Part shown: positions 17,352-25,665 of the stretch, in pieces
Numbering within the stretch: the stretch's first letter is position 1
How the letters are laid out: each line of letters starts with the position of its first letter
Source of the DNA: CAYOSF01 sp964406605
GTDB taxonomy: Bacteria; Chloroflexota; Dehalococcoidia; DSTF01; RBG-16-68-14
Direction: 5' to 3'
NCBI GenBank assembly: GCA_964406605.1
Contig: CAYOSF010000004.1
Location: 124,001 to 188,000 of the forward strand
Length of the DNA: 64,000 nt
The notes under the pieces: model-generated
What the model saw: only the letters and a program-made list of their open reading frames with translations
Told to the model about the DNA's origin: nothing
The model's database searches: none
Position numbers and translations under genes: made by a program

Positions 17352-17969
17352 TCACTGCCCCCACAGACACCCCGCTCCCGCCAGGTGCGCCTCCTCCTCC
17401 AGCGCCACCAGGTCGTCGCGGTAGGCGCCGTCCTCGCGCCACGCGACCGCCAGGCCCTCGGCGATGAGCCGCGCGTCGATCGACCGGCTCTCCTCGTCGA
17501 AGACGTAGCGCAGGAGCCGGTCGTACGTGTCGCGCTCACGGGCGTCGGGGAGGAGCAGCACCGAGCCGCCGACGAGCGCCTCGTTTCGCTCGGCGGCCTC
17601 CTCGAAGCAGGGATCGCCGCGCTCCGGCGTATCGATGCCGTAGTACCGAACCGTCTCGGACCGGCCGTCGATGCGCACGTCGATGGTGTCGCCGTCGATG
17701 ACGTCGACTACCTCCGCTTGCTGGAGGCGCGACGGAGCGGGCTGGATGTCAGGCAGCGCCACCGCGAGCGTCGGGGTGGGTGCGGCCGCGGGCGTGTCGC
17801 CGCCGTCCTGGCGCTGCGCGACCACACCGAGGACGATGGCCACGGCCAGCGTGGCCACCGCGGCGATCAGCCAGAGCGTGCTCCGGCGTCGGAAGAAGGG
17901 GCGGGCCGTTTGGCGACCGCGCGATGAGGCGCGGCGCGCACGGCTACGGCGGGATCGGCGAGGAGACAT
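17352..17969 (-). CDS. Thermonuclease (SNase-like) family protein, membrane-anchored
   Basis: 205 residues: a strongly basic N terminus, a transmembrane helix at about 32-52, a Pro-rich linker, then an SNase domain from about 85. Catalytic marks: VIDGDTIDVRIDGRSETVRYYGIDTPE (metal-binding Asp residues and Arg) and RDTYDRLLRYVF with the second catalytic Arg region. SNase homologues cut DNA and RNA with calcium. It probably acts outside the cell membrane in nutrient scavenging or defence. The -10 TACACT on this strand (17976-17981) lies 6 nt before the ATG. Confidence 0.87.
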   Translation of the reverse strand: MSPRRSRRSRARRASSRGRQTARPFFRRRSTLWLIAAVATLAVAIVLGVVAQRQDGGDTPAAAPTPTLAVALPDIQPAPSRLQQAEVVDVIDGDTIDVRIDGRSETVRYYGIDTPERGDPCFEEAAERNEALVGGSVLLLPDARERDTYDRLLRYVFDEESRSIDARLIAEGLAVAWREDGAYRDDLVALEEEAHLAGAGCLWGQ

Positions 17970-17975
17970 GTCTGG

Positions 17976-17981
17976 AGTGTA
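17976..17981 (-). promoter_or_regulatory. -10 box of the nuclease gene
   Basis: TACACT on the minus strand, six bases before the ATG at 17969; leaderless arrangement. Confidence 0.6.
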
Positions 17982-18053
17982 GGCGAATTCGCGCCGGGTG
18001 TCGTGTGACCCCTGCCGGCCGGGCCGTTTCCAGCCCAGCCGTGCTGTGGTGCC

Positions 18054-19838
18054 CTATACCGGCAGGGAATGCAGCAGGCCCGCGTTGTACTGGAGGATCA
18101 GGGCTGCGTCGACGGCGTTGACGGCGCCATCCTGGTTGACGTCGGCTGCCGGTTCGCAGGGCAGCGAGGTGATGAGGCCAGCGTCGAGCTGGAGGACGAG
18201 CGCCGCGTCGATGCTGTTGACGTCGCCGCTGCAGTTCGGGTCGCCGGGGAACGGCGGCGTTGGAGTGGGCGTGGGTGTATCGGTCGGGGTGGGCGTCGGT
18301 GTGTAGGTTGGCGTGGCGGTGGGCGTTGGGGTAGCTGTAGGCGTGGCCGTGGGTGTGGGCGTGAAGAGTGAGCCCTGCGCCGCCGCCACCGCCGCTGCGG
18401 CGTCGACCCGACCGTAGCCGAACTGGGTATCGTAGCCTGGTGGGCCGAGATCGTGCGCCGTGCTCGTCAGGATATCCCGCACCTGCTCGGCAGTCAGGTC
18501 GGGGTTGACGGACCGGACGAGCGCCGCTACGCCGGCGACATGCGGGCTGGCCATCGACGTGCCGTCCGCGAAGCAGTAGCCGAAGACCCCGTAGTCGACC
18601 GGATCAGGGGTGCAGAAGTGTCGCAGGCTCTGTTGAAGGACGCCGTCGCCGTACCCGTCGCTGTTCTGATCGACGCCCAGGTCGCCTCCGGGCGCTGCGA
18701 GGTCCAGGGTGTGGCCGCCAAGGCCGCTGCCGTAGTTGGAGTACGGCGCGCGCTGCCCGTCGAAGCGCGTCGCCGAGACGGCGATGGCGGAGGGATAGCA
18801 TGCTGGGCAGTCCAGTTGCGGATCGCCGACGCCGTCAGTGCCCCCGTTGCCGGCGGCCGCGATCACGATCACGCCCGCGTCGACGGCGTCGTTCACGGCC
18901 TGCTGCTCCGGTGCGCTGCCTTCGCCTCCCAGGCTCAGGTTGATCACGTCCGCTCCGTGGTCCACGGCCCACTCAATACCGTCGATGATGTCCGCCACGC
19001 TGCAGGTGCCGCTGTCGCCGCAGACTCTCACCGGCATGATCGCGGCGTCAAAGGCCACGCCCGCCCCGCCGGTGACGTTGTTCGTCGCTTCGGCGATGGT
19101 GCTTGCCACGTGAGTGCCGTGTCCGTTCTGATCGTTTGGGTGGCTGTCGTGGTCGGCGATGTCCCTGGGAGAGACGAAGCTGGTTCCGGTGAAGTCCGGC
19201 GCCTTGTAGTATCGATCACCACAGACGGCTATCGAGCAGTCCTCGAAGGCGACGCCCGTGTCGAGAACGGCCACGGTGGCGCCGGCTCCCGTCGATGTCT
19301 CCCACGCGTCCGGCAGCCCGATCTGTGGCAGGTGCCACTGGTACGAATACAGATCGTCGTTCGGTTCGAAGAGGAGTTGCCTGGTCAGGTTCGGCTCTAC
19401 CGACTCGATCCCAGGCTCGGCCAGCAGCCGTTGCGCGTACTCGTCCTCGCGCCCGGGCGGGACGCGGACGAGGCTGTAGCCCGGCAGGTGGAGCGGGCGC
19501 ACCAGCTCGGCGTCCGCGCCGGCGATTGCCGCCTGCCGCGTCGCCCCGGCCGCAGACGGCGCGAAGCGCACGATGAGCTCGCCTGGGACCGCCGAGGGGG
19601 CTTCGCTGGGTGACCGAAGCGCCCGACTGTCCAGGGTGAGTGCGCTATGGGCCGAACCGGAGGAACCGGCCGCGGATCCAGCGCCGCCCGCTACCGCCCA
19701 GCCAGCAGCGACCCCGATGACGACAGCGAGCACGGCCACGAGCGAGAGGATCCTGGGCCGACGAAGCGCGGTGCGTCCTGAACCGCCCCCGTCTGTTGGG
19801 CGACCTGCGGTCCCTGCGGCCCGGCGGTCTGCTGCCAT
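18054..19838 (-). CDS. Secreted subtilisin-like (S8) protease with C-terminal dockerin
   Basis: 594 residues. A basic N terminus and signal helix (about 28-55), an inhibitor-like propeptide (GELIVRFAPSAAGATRQAAI...), then the catalytic domain: Asp in VAVLDTGVA, His in QNGHGTHVAS, oxyanion Asn in IAAAGNGG, Ser in GTSMASPHVAGVAAL. A Thr-Pro linker of about 40 residues leads to a type I dockerin with two EF-hand-like halves (CSGDVNSIDAALVLQLDAG and DVNQDGAVNAVDAALILQYNAG). Likely exported and held in a complex or at the surface. The minus-strand -10 TACACT lies in the 19849-19863 region. Confidence 0.92.
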   Translation of the reverse strand: MAADRRAAGTAGRPTDGGGSGRTALRRPRILSLVAVLAVVIGVAAGWAVAGGAGSAAGSSGSAHSALTLDSRALRSPSEAPSAVPGELIVRFAPSAAGATRQAAIAGADAELVRPLHLPGYSLVRVPPGREDEYAQRLLAEPGIESVEPNLTRQLLFEPNDDLYSYQWHLPQIGLPDAWETSTGAGATVAVLDTGVAFEDCSIAVCGDRYYKAPDFTGTSFVSPRDIADHDSHPNDQNGHGTHVASTIAEATNNVTGGAGVAFDAAIMPVRVCGDSGTCSVADIIDGIEWAVDHGADVINLSLGGEGSAPEQQAVNDAVDAGVIVIAAAGNGGTDGVGDPQLDCPACYPSAIAVSATRFDGQRAPYSNYGSGLGGHTLDLAAPGGDLGVDQNSDGYGDGVLQQSLRHFCTPDPVDYGVFGYCFADGTSMASPHVAGVAALVRSVNPDLTAEQVRDILTSTAHDLGPPGYDTQFGYGRVDAAAAVAAAQGSLFTPTPTATPTATPTPTATPTYTPTPTPTDTPTPTPTPPFPGDPNCSGDVNSIDAALVLQLDAGLITSLPCEPAADVNQDGAVNAVDAALILQYNAGLLHSLPV

Positions 19839-19848
19839 GTATGGATCT

Positions 19849-19925
19849 AAGTGTAGTGCAATTTGGCGCCGGTGTCTCTATGCTGTTCTCACCATGGGCA
19901 AGCGAGAGCGGCCACCTCCGGCTCT
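19849..19925 (+). pseudogene. Relic of a LuxR/PD40 gene promoter and first codons
   Basis: Aligns without gaps to 25621-25695: AAGTGTAGTGCAATT, a 14-bp spacer, CTATGCTG, 8 bp, then ATG and codons reading MGKRERPP against MNKRGRPP. Spacing to the ATG (45 bp) is identical. The similarity stops after about ten codons and nothing of the HTH follows, so only the front of such a gene is left here. Confidence 0.55.
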
Positions 19926-19986
19926 GGAACAGCGTAGAGCCGTAGGGAAGGGCCGGACGGCCCTTTACGCGCTTCCGGGTCTGGGC

Positions 19987-19992
19987 TATACT
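19987..19992 (+). promoter_or_regulatory. -10 box of the TetR operon
   Basis: TATACT only 4 nt before ATG 19997. A start site about 7 nt downstream of the box would fall inside that codon, so initiation at GTG 20012 or ATG 20015 is also plausible. Confidence 0.5.
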
Positions 19993-19996
19993 CCTG

Positions 19997-20644
19997 ATGC
20001 CCCGCCCAGAAGTGATGGCACAATCAGTTCGCTCGGAGAGCGCGCGGGTCGACCGCCGCCGGCGCCGCAACCGTCAGGCGTTGCTGCGCGCGGCGCGCCG
20101 GCTGATGGCGGAACGCGGCTTCGCCGGAGCAACGATAGCCGACATCACCGAGGCGGCGGACCTGGGCTTCGGCACCTTCTACCTGTACTTCGAAAGCAAA
20201 GAGCACATCTTGAACGCCGTGCTCGACGAGGGCTTCGGCAGTATGCTGAGCCGCCTGCAGGACGGGGATGCGGATCGGCTGCCTGCCTGGGACGCGCTGC
20301 GCCTCGTGACCGAGCAGTTCGTAGGGGCGGCCCGAGAGAATGCCGATCTCTTCGCCATTCTCTTTCGCTACGGGGCGGACCTCAAGCGTTCCGCGCGCAG
20401 CTTCGGGGAGGCGTTTACCGAGCGAATCGAGGCCGTGCTGGAGCGGGGGATGAGGGAGGGGACCATGCGCCCCGTGCCGGCGCCGCTGGTGGCGCGCGCC
20501 CTGAGCGGCCTGTACGTGCAAGCTCTTCTTTCGCGGGGCGGGAATCAGCGCTGGTCCTCAGAGGAGATAGTGGACGTACTGCTCCCCATCGTTCGGTACG
20601 GCCTTTGCGTCGATGAAGGGGAATCGAAGGAGACTGCATCATGA
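19997..20644 (+). CDS. TetR family transcriptional regulator
   Basis: 215 residues. The N-terminal DNA-binding domain (about 22-70) has the TetR signature RQALLRAARRLMAERGFAGATIADITEAADLGFGTFYLYFESKEHIL. The all-alpha ligand and dimer domain follows. The stop overlaps the ATG of the export adaptor gene, so it heads a four-gene operon (regulator, adaptor, ABC ATPase, permease) and very likely represses it in the absence of an exported compound. Ligand unknown. The first codon is uncertain because the -10 is very close; ATG 20015 would remove six residues without affecting the domain. Confidence 0.88.
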   Translation: MPRPEVMAQSVRSESARVDRRRRRNRQALLRAARRLMAERGFAGATIADITEAADLGFGTFYLYFESKEHILNAVLDEGFGSMLSRLQDGDADRLPAWDALRLVTEQFVGAARENADLFAILFRYGADLKRSARSFGEAFTERIEAVLERGMREGTMRPVPAPLVARALSGLYVQALLSRGGNQRWSSEEIVDVLLPIVRYGLCVDEGESKETAS

Positions 20645-23571
20645 GCTACGAAGCAGAGCACGTTGATCCGGAACGGCTAGCGCGCCGCCTGCCGGTGCTC
20701 CTGGCGGCCGTCCTGGTGGCCATCGCCGGCGGCCTCGGCTTCCTGGCGTATCTGCTCTCGCTTGCCAGCGGCGGGGCGGGAGAGCGAGCGTCCGGCGGCG
20801 AGGTAGAGCAGGGCGCTGCTCCCGGCGGTTCTCGATGGCCCTTGGGCCGGAGAGAAGGCGAAGCGGGGAACAGGGTGCCGGACGACGCGGACGACATCCC
20901 TCTCGGGGAGCCGTCACGCCGCATGCCGCTGCTCCTGGTCGTGGTCGCGCTGGCCGTCATAGGCGGCGCGGGCTTCTTTGCCTATCGCACCTGGTTTGCC
21001 GGCGGGGGAGGCGACGAGCGCGAGCTTGTTGCGGAGCCGGTGGGGCGCGCGACGATCCGTTCGACCATCGTCGCCTCCGGTTCCGTGGAGGCCGTCGACC
21101 GGTTAGCGCTTCGGTTCCCCGGCACCGGTCGTGTGGGCGAGATGCTGGTGGAATTGGGCCAGGAGGTGAAGCGCGGCGACCCGCTGGTGCGCCTAGAGGA
21201 CGATATTCTGGAGGACCGGGTGGCCACGGCAGAAACGAACCTGGCGTCTGCCCAGACAATGCTCAACATGCAGCTCGGCGGAGCCTCGGATGCACAGTTG
21301 GCGGTGGCCAACCAGTCGGTCGTCTCCGCTGAGGTGGCGCTGGACCGGGCGCAGCGGGACTTGGACGATCTGCTGGAGGGGGCGTCTAGCGTCGAGCTGG
21401 CCGGCGGGGAGCAGTCCGTCGTGTCCGCCCAGGCGGCCCTGGACCGGGCGCAGCGAGATCTGGACGACCTGTTGAAGGGCCCGTCGCATGCCGATTTGGC
21501 CACCGCGGACCAGGCGGTGGTGTCGGCCGAGACCGCTCGGGACCGCGCACTGCGCGACCTGGTGGAGCTTCAGGCGGGTCCGAGCGACGCGCAGATCGCG
21601 GCGGCGGCGCAGGCTGTGATATCGGCTGAGGTCGCGCTCGACCGGGCAGAGCGCGATCTGGAGACGCTGGAGGCGGGTCCGAGCGACGCGCAGATCGCGG
21701 CGGCGGCGCAGGCCGTGATATCGGCGCAAGTCGCGCTCGATCGAGCGCGGCGAGACCTGGCCGCGCTGCAAGCAGGCCCGAGCCGGACCGAGCTGGCCGC
21801 GGCGGAGCAGGCCGTGGCAGCGGCCGAGGCCAGCCTGGCGTCGGCAGAGGCAGCGCTGGCGCAGCTCTTGGCGGGACCGTCAGCCGCCGACCTGGCGGCG
21901 GCGCGGTCCAGCGTGGCAGCCGCGGAGCAAACGGTGACGAGCGCCGAGATCGCCGTGTCGAACGCCGAGCTGAACGTCGACACGGCGGAGAGCGCTCTCA
22001 GGGCCGCCGGCACGGCGTACTGCGCCGGCGACAGCTATCCAGCGCTCTGCTCGCCGTTCGTGGAGCCGCTCAGCTCGGAGGGGCTCGACCATCTCTACGA
22101 ACGCTTGGGTGACCCGGACACAGGATTTCTCGAGCAGTACCAGATCAACGGCCTCATCCAGGCCAACAGCACCTACGTGATGGCCGTGAACTCCCTGGAG
22201 GTCGCCGAGGCTTCGCTGACGGCCGCGGAGATGTCCCTCGTCGCGGCGGAGGCGCGGCTGGCGGCGCTGGAGGAGGACCCCGACCCGCAGGACGTCGCGG
22301 CGGCGCGGGCCGCCGTGACGGCAGCGGAAGCGAACCTTAACCTTGCGGAGATGAGGCTGGAGGAACTGGAGCAGGGCGCAGACGAAGACCAGATCGCGAC
22401 GGCGGAGGGCGCGGTGCGCTCGGCGGAAGCCAACCTTGAGGCGGCGGTCGCCAACCAGGAAGAGCTTCTGGCCGGGGCTACGGACGCCCAGATCGCGACG
22501 GCGGAGAACGCGGTGCGCTCGGCGCGGGCCAGCCTGGAGGCGGCGATCGCGAGCCAGGACGAGCTTCTGGCGGGGGCCACGGACGACCAGATCGCGACGG
22601 CGGAGGACGCCGTACGGGCGGCGCAGGCGAGCCTGGACGCGGCCGAGGCAAACCGAGAGCAGCTTCGAGCCGGCGCAGACGATTCGCAGATCGCCACGGC
22701 GCAGGACGCGATTCGCACGGCCTGGGCCAGCCTCGACCTGGCCCTTGCGCAGCAGGAGGAACTCCTGGCCGGCGCCGATGCTTCCCTGATCGCCACGGCC
22801 CGGGACGCCATTCGCTCGGCCTTTGCGGGACTGGATGTCGCCCTGACCGGCCGGGACGAAGTGGTGGGGGGCACGGACCCTGATGAGATCGACCTGCAAC
22901 GGCAACAGGTGCGCCTCGCGGAGATCTCGCTTGAGAGCGCGCGCCGGGACCTGGAAGACGCGACCCTGACGGCGCCGTTCGACGGGACCGTGGCAGCGAT
23001 CAACGTTCGGGAGGGCGACCTGGCCAGCCCCTCACTCGATGTCATGACGCTCCTCACTCCGGGCGCCATGGTGGTGAAGCTGTCGGTCGGCGAGACGGAG
23101 CTGCCGAGCATTCACACCGGCATGGCCGGAGTGATCATGTTCGATGCCATCCCGGGCGCGCCCGTTCCGATCGTGGTGAGCGCCATCGATCTGGCGCCGA
23201 GGGTGGAACAGGGCGTCGTTACCTACACGGTAGAGGCCCCGCTCATCGGTCTCGAGAACCAAGCCCGGAAGCCGGCGCCCGGCATGAACGGCGCGGCCGT
23301 ACTCGTGAGCGAGCAACACGCGGACGTCCTGGCCGTCCCCAGCCGCGCGGTCCGGCGGCTCGGCGAGGAGCTGGTGGTCGACGTCATGGTGGACGGCGCG
23401 GCCGAGGCCCGCACGATCAAGACGGGCCTGAGCGACGGCGAGATGACGGAGGTGACCGAGGGTCTGGAGGAGGGAGATCTGGTCGTCGTCGGCACACGGC
23501 AGGCCGGCGCCGGGTCAGAGGAGCCCTCCGGCGCGCCCACGGCACAGGAGTTGCCCGAAGGAATCCGGTAA
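20641..23571 (+). CDS. MacA/HlyD-like efflux adaptor with very long coiled coil
   Basis: 976 residues, roughly twice to three times the usual size. Two hydrophobic helices at about 17-42 and 94-116, then the lipoyl/barrel half (IRSTIVASGSVEAVDRLALRFPGTGRVGEMLVELGQEVKRGDPLVRLED). Residues about 185-770 are some dozen repeats of ~36 residues (AGPSDAQIAAAAQAVISAEVALDRAERDLETLE) forming two arms of a coiled coil, separated by a non-repeat tip with two Cys (TAYCAGDSYPALCSPF...). The second barrel half resumes at TAPFDGTVAAINVREGDLASP. Works with the ATPase and permease encoded next, with 2-bp spacing. Confidence 0.85.
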   Translation: MSYEAEHVDPERLARRLPVLLAAVLVAIAGGLGFLAYLLSLASGGAGERASGGEVEQGAAPGGSRWPLGRREGEAGNRVPDDADDIPLGEPSRRMPLLLVVVALAVIGGAGFFAYRTWFAGGGGDERELVAEPVGRATIRSTIVASGSVEAVDRLALRFPGTGRVGEMLVELGQEVKRGDPLVRLEDDILEDRVATAETNLASAQTMLNMQLGGASDAQLAVANQSVVSAEVALDRAQRDLDDLLEGASSVELAGGEQSVVSAQAALDRAQRDLDDLLKGPSHADLATADQAVVSAETARDRALRDLVELQAGPSDAQIAAAAQAVISAEVALDRAERDLETLEAGPSDAQIAAAAQAVISAQVALDRARRDLAALQAGPSRTELAAAEQAVAAAEASLASAEAALAQLLAGPSAADLAAARSSVAAAEQTVTSAEIAVSNAELNVDTAESALRAAGTAYCAGDSYPALCSPFVEPLSSEGLDHLYERLGDPDTGFLEQYQINGLIQANSTYVMAVNSLEVAEASLTAAEMSLVAAEARLAALEEDPDPQDVAAARAAVTAAEANLNLAEMRLEELEQGADEDQIATAEGAVRSAEANLEAAVANQEELLAGATDAQIATAENAVRSARASLEAAIASQDELLAGATDDQIATAEDAVRAAQASLDAAEANREQLRAGADDSQIATAQDAIRTAWASLDLALAQQEELLAGADASLIATARDAIRSAFAGLDVALTGRDEVVGGTDPDEIDLQRQQVRLAEISLESARRDLEDATLTAPFDGTVAAINVREGDLASPSLDVMTLLTPGAMVVKLSVGETELPSIHTGMAGVIMFDAIPGAPVPIVVSAIDLAPRVEQGVVTYTVEAPLIGLENQARKPAPGMNGAAVLVSEQHADVLAVPSRAVRRLGEELVVDVMVDGAAEARTIKTGLSDGEMTEVTEGLEEGDLVVVGTRQAGAGSEEPSGAPTAQELPEGIR

Positions 23572-23573
23572 CG

Positions 23574-24278
23574 GTGATTCGCCTCCGTAAGATCAGCAAA
23601 GTGTACCGGCCGGGGGGAATGCCCGTGCACGCTCTGCGCAGCGTCGATCTGGAGATCGAGGACGGCGGCTTCGTGGCCATCATGGGCGCTTCCGGCTCCG
23701 GCAAGTCGACGCTGATGAACATCATCGGCTGCCTGGACCGGCCCACGGAAGGCGTGTATGAGCTGGACGGAGTGCGGGCCAGCTCTCTCTCGGACGACCG
23801 GCTGGCGTACATCCGCAACCGTCGCATCGGCTTCGTGTTCCAGAGCTTCAACCTGCTGCCCCGCCTGTCCGCCGTGCAGCAGGTCGAGCTGCCGCTGCTG
23901 TACCGGGGCGTCGGCAACCGACGCCGGGTGGCCGTGGAGGCACTCCGGGACCTGGGTCTGGGAAACCGCCTGCACCACAAGCCGACCCAGCTCTCGGGCG
24001 GGCAGCAGCAGCGCATCGCCATCGCGCGGGCGCTGGTGGGGCGGCCTTCGCTGATCCTGGCGGACGAGCCGACCGGCGCCCTCGATACGGCGACGGGCCA
24101 CGAGATCATGGAGACGCTCCACGTCCTCAATCTGCGTCTCGGCCCGACCATCATCCTCGTCACCCACGAGCAGGAAGTGGCTGACTACGCGCGGCGGATC
24201 ATCCATCTACGCGACGGCCAAGTGGTGCGAGACGAGGCGAACCATTCACACCCGCCGGCGGTGGAGGCGCGGGCGTGA
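23574..24278 (+). CDS. ABC transporter ATP-binding protein (MacB/LolD type)
   Basis: 234 residues from GTG 23574. Walker A GASGSGKST, signature LSGGQQQRIAIARAL, Walker B LILADEPTGALD and the switch His in ILVTHEQEVA are all present. The IIGCLDRPTEGVYELDG and FVFQSFNLLPRLSAVQQVELPLLY segments are typical of the MacB/LolD mechanotransmission group. Its stop overlaps the ATG of the permease gene (ATGA), so the two are translationally coupled. It energises export of a compound or protein through the MacAB-like complex. Confidence 0.93.
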   Translation: MIRLRKISKVYRPGGMPVHALRSVDLEIEDGGFVAIMGASGSGKSTLMNIIGCLDRPTEGVYELDGVRASSLSDDRLAYIRNRRIGFVFQSFNLLPRLSAVQQVELPLLYRGVGNRRRVAVEALRDLGLGNRLHHKPTQLSGGQQQRIAIARALVGRPSLILADEPTGALDTATGHEIMETLHVLNLRLGPTIILVTHEQEVADYARRIIHLRDGQVVRDEANHSHPPAVEARA

Positions 24279-25543
24279 ACATTATCGACACGTTTCTGAC
24301 CGCGATCACGGCGCTGTACTCCAATAAGCTCCGCTCGTTCCTCACCATGCTCGGTATCGTGATCGGCGTGGGGGCGGTCATCGCGCTGATGTCCGTCGGG
24401 CAGGGGGCGCAGCAGGACATCACGGGCCGGATCCGGGGGCTGGGCACCAACCTGCTGTTCGTTCGCCCGGCCGAGGCGGAGGTGACCAACCAGGTGCAGG
24501 CGGCCATCACGGACCGGGTGCTGACGCTGGTCGATACCGACGCGGAGGCGATCGGCGATCCGGAACGGTTCCCGTACGTGGAAGGGGTGTCCGCGCGGTC
24601 GATCATCTTCACGGGGACGCTCACCTACACCGGCACCAGCATCAGCACCAGCCTGACCGGGGTCACGCCCGACTACTCCTACGTCCGCGAGTTCTACGTG
24701 AGCGAGGGCCGGTTCATCAATGACGACGACATCGACAGCAAGGCGCTGGTCGCCGTGCTGGGGAGCCGGGCCAAGCAGCGTCTCTTCGGCGACACGGACC
24801 CGTTGGGCAAGATCATGCGCCTCTCCGTGGGACCCGGCAGCTTCGGCCTCAACTTCGTCTTTCGGGTCGTCGGGGTGATGGAACCCAAGGGGGCGACCAG
24901 CACGGGCGACGAGGACGACCTGGTCCTGCTTCCTTTGCCGACGATGCAGGCCCGCATCCCCTTCCTCCGCAACCCCCAGGGACTAAGCAACATCGACCAG
25001 ATCACGGTCCGGGTGGACGACAAGAAGCACGCCGGCGAGACGAAGGAGGAGATCAGGCACCTCCTGCTGGAGCGACACGGCCAGGAGGACTTCATCATCC
25101 GGACGCAAGAGGACCTGGTCTCGACCGTGACCGAGGTCTCGCGGACGCTGACGATCCTGCTCGGCAGCATCGCCGGGATTTCACTCCTTGTGGGCGGCAT
25201 CGGGATCATGAACATCATGCTGGTGTCGGTGACGGAGCGGACGCGCGAGATCGGGATCCGGAAGGCGGTGGGGGCGCGCCGCCGGGACATCCTGATGCAG
25301 TTCCTGGTCGAGGCGCTCACCGTCACGATGGTGGGAGGGGCCATCGGCATCTCGGTGGGCGTGGCGGTAGCGGAGGTGGCGGACGGACGGAGCCTCGGCG
25401 GGCAGGACGTGAGCACGCTGGTGACGCCCTGGTCGATCATGGTCGCGTTCGGCGTATCGGCGGCGATCGGGGTGTTCTTCGGGATGTACCCGGCCTACAA
25501 CGCGGCCCGCCTCGACCCCATCGAAGCGCTGCGACACGAGTAG
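24275..25543 (+). CDS. MacB-like ABC transporter permease (FtsX domain)
   Basis: 422 residues. One N-terminal transmembrane helix (AITALYSNKLRSFLTMLGIVIGVGAVIAL), a large extracytoplasmic domain (about 45-285) and three C-terminal helices with the coupling segment TREIGIRKAVGARRRDILMQFLVEA, i.e. the four-helix MacB/FtsX layout but with the ATPase on a separate chain. Ends PAYNAARLDPIEALRHE, the usual C-terminal motif. Partner of the preceding adaptor and ATPase; probably controlled by the TetR at the head of the operon. Confidence 0.93.
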   Translation: MNIIDTFLTAITALYSNKLRSFLTMLGIVIGVGAVIALMSVGQGAQQDITGRIRGLGTNLLFVRPAEAEVTNQVQAAITDRVLTLVDTDAEAIGDPERFPYVEGVSARSIIFTGTLTYTGTSISTSLTGVTPDYSYVREFYVSEGRFINDDDIDSKALVAVLGSRAKQRLFGDTDPLGKIMRLSVGPGSFGLNFVFRVVGVMEPKGATSTGDEDDLVLLPLPTMQARIPFLRNPQGLSNIDQITVRVDDKKHAGETKEEIRHLLLERHGQEDFIIRTQEDLVSTVTEVSRTLTILLGSIAGISLLVGGIGIMNIMLVSVTERTREIGIRKAVGARRRDILMQFLVEALTVTMVGGAIGISVGVAVAEVADGRSLGGQDVSTLVTPWSIMVAFGVSAAIGVFFGMYPAYNAARLDPIEALRHE

Positions 25544-25620
25544 GGCTCTGCCTCCGTGGTGGCAAGCAGGCGAGGCGGACGTAGCGACAAAGCGAGTCGT
25601 TCTTAGGCCGTTTGTCCGAA

Positions 25621-25656
25621 AAGTGTAGTGTAATTCGGGCGGAATGGGACTATGCT
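25621..25656 (+). promoter_or_regulatory. Promoter of the LuxR/PD40 gene
   Basis: AAGTGTAGTGTAATT, 14 bp, CTATGCTG; TATGCT at 25651-25656 is the likely -10, nine bases before ATG 25666. The same motif and spacing occur at 19849-19884. Confidence 0.55.
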
Positions 25657-25665
25657 GGGCGTGTC

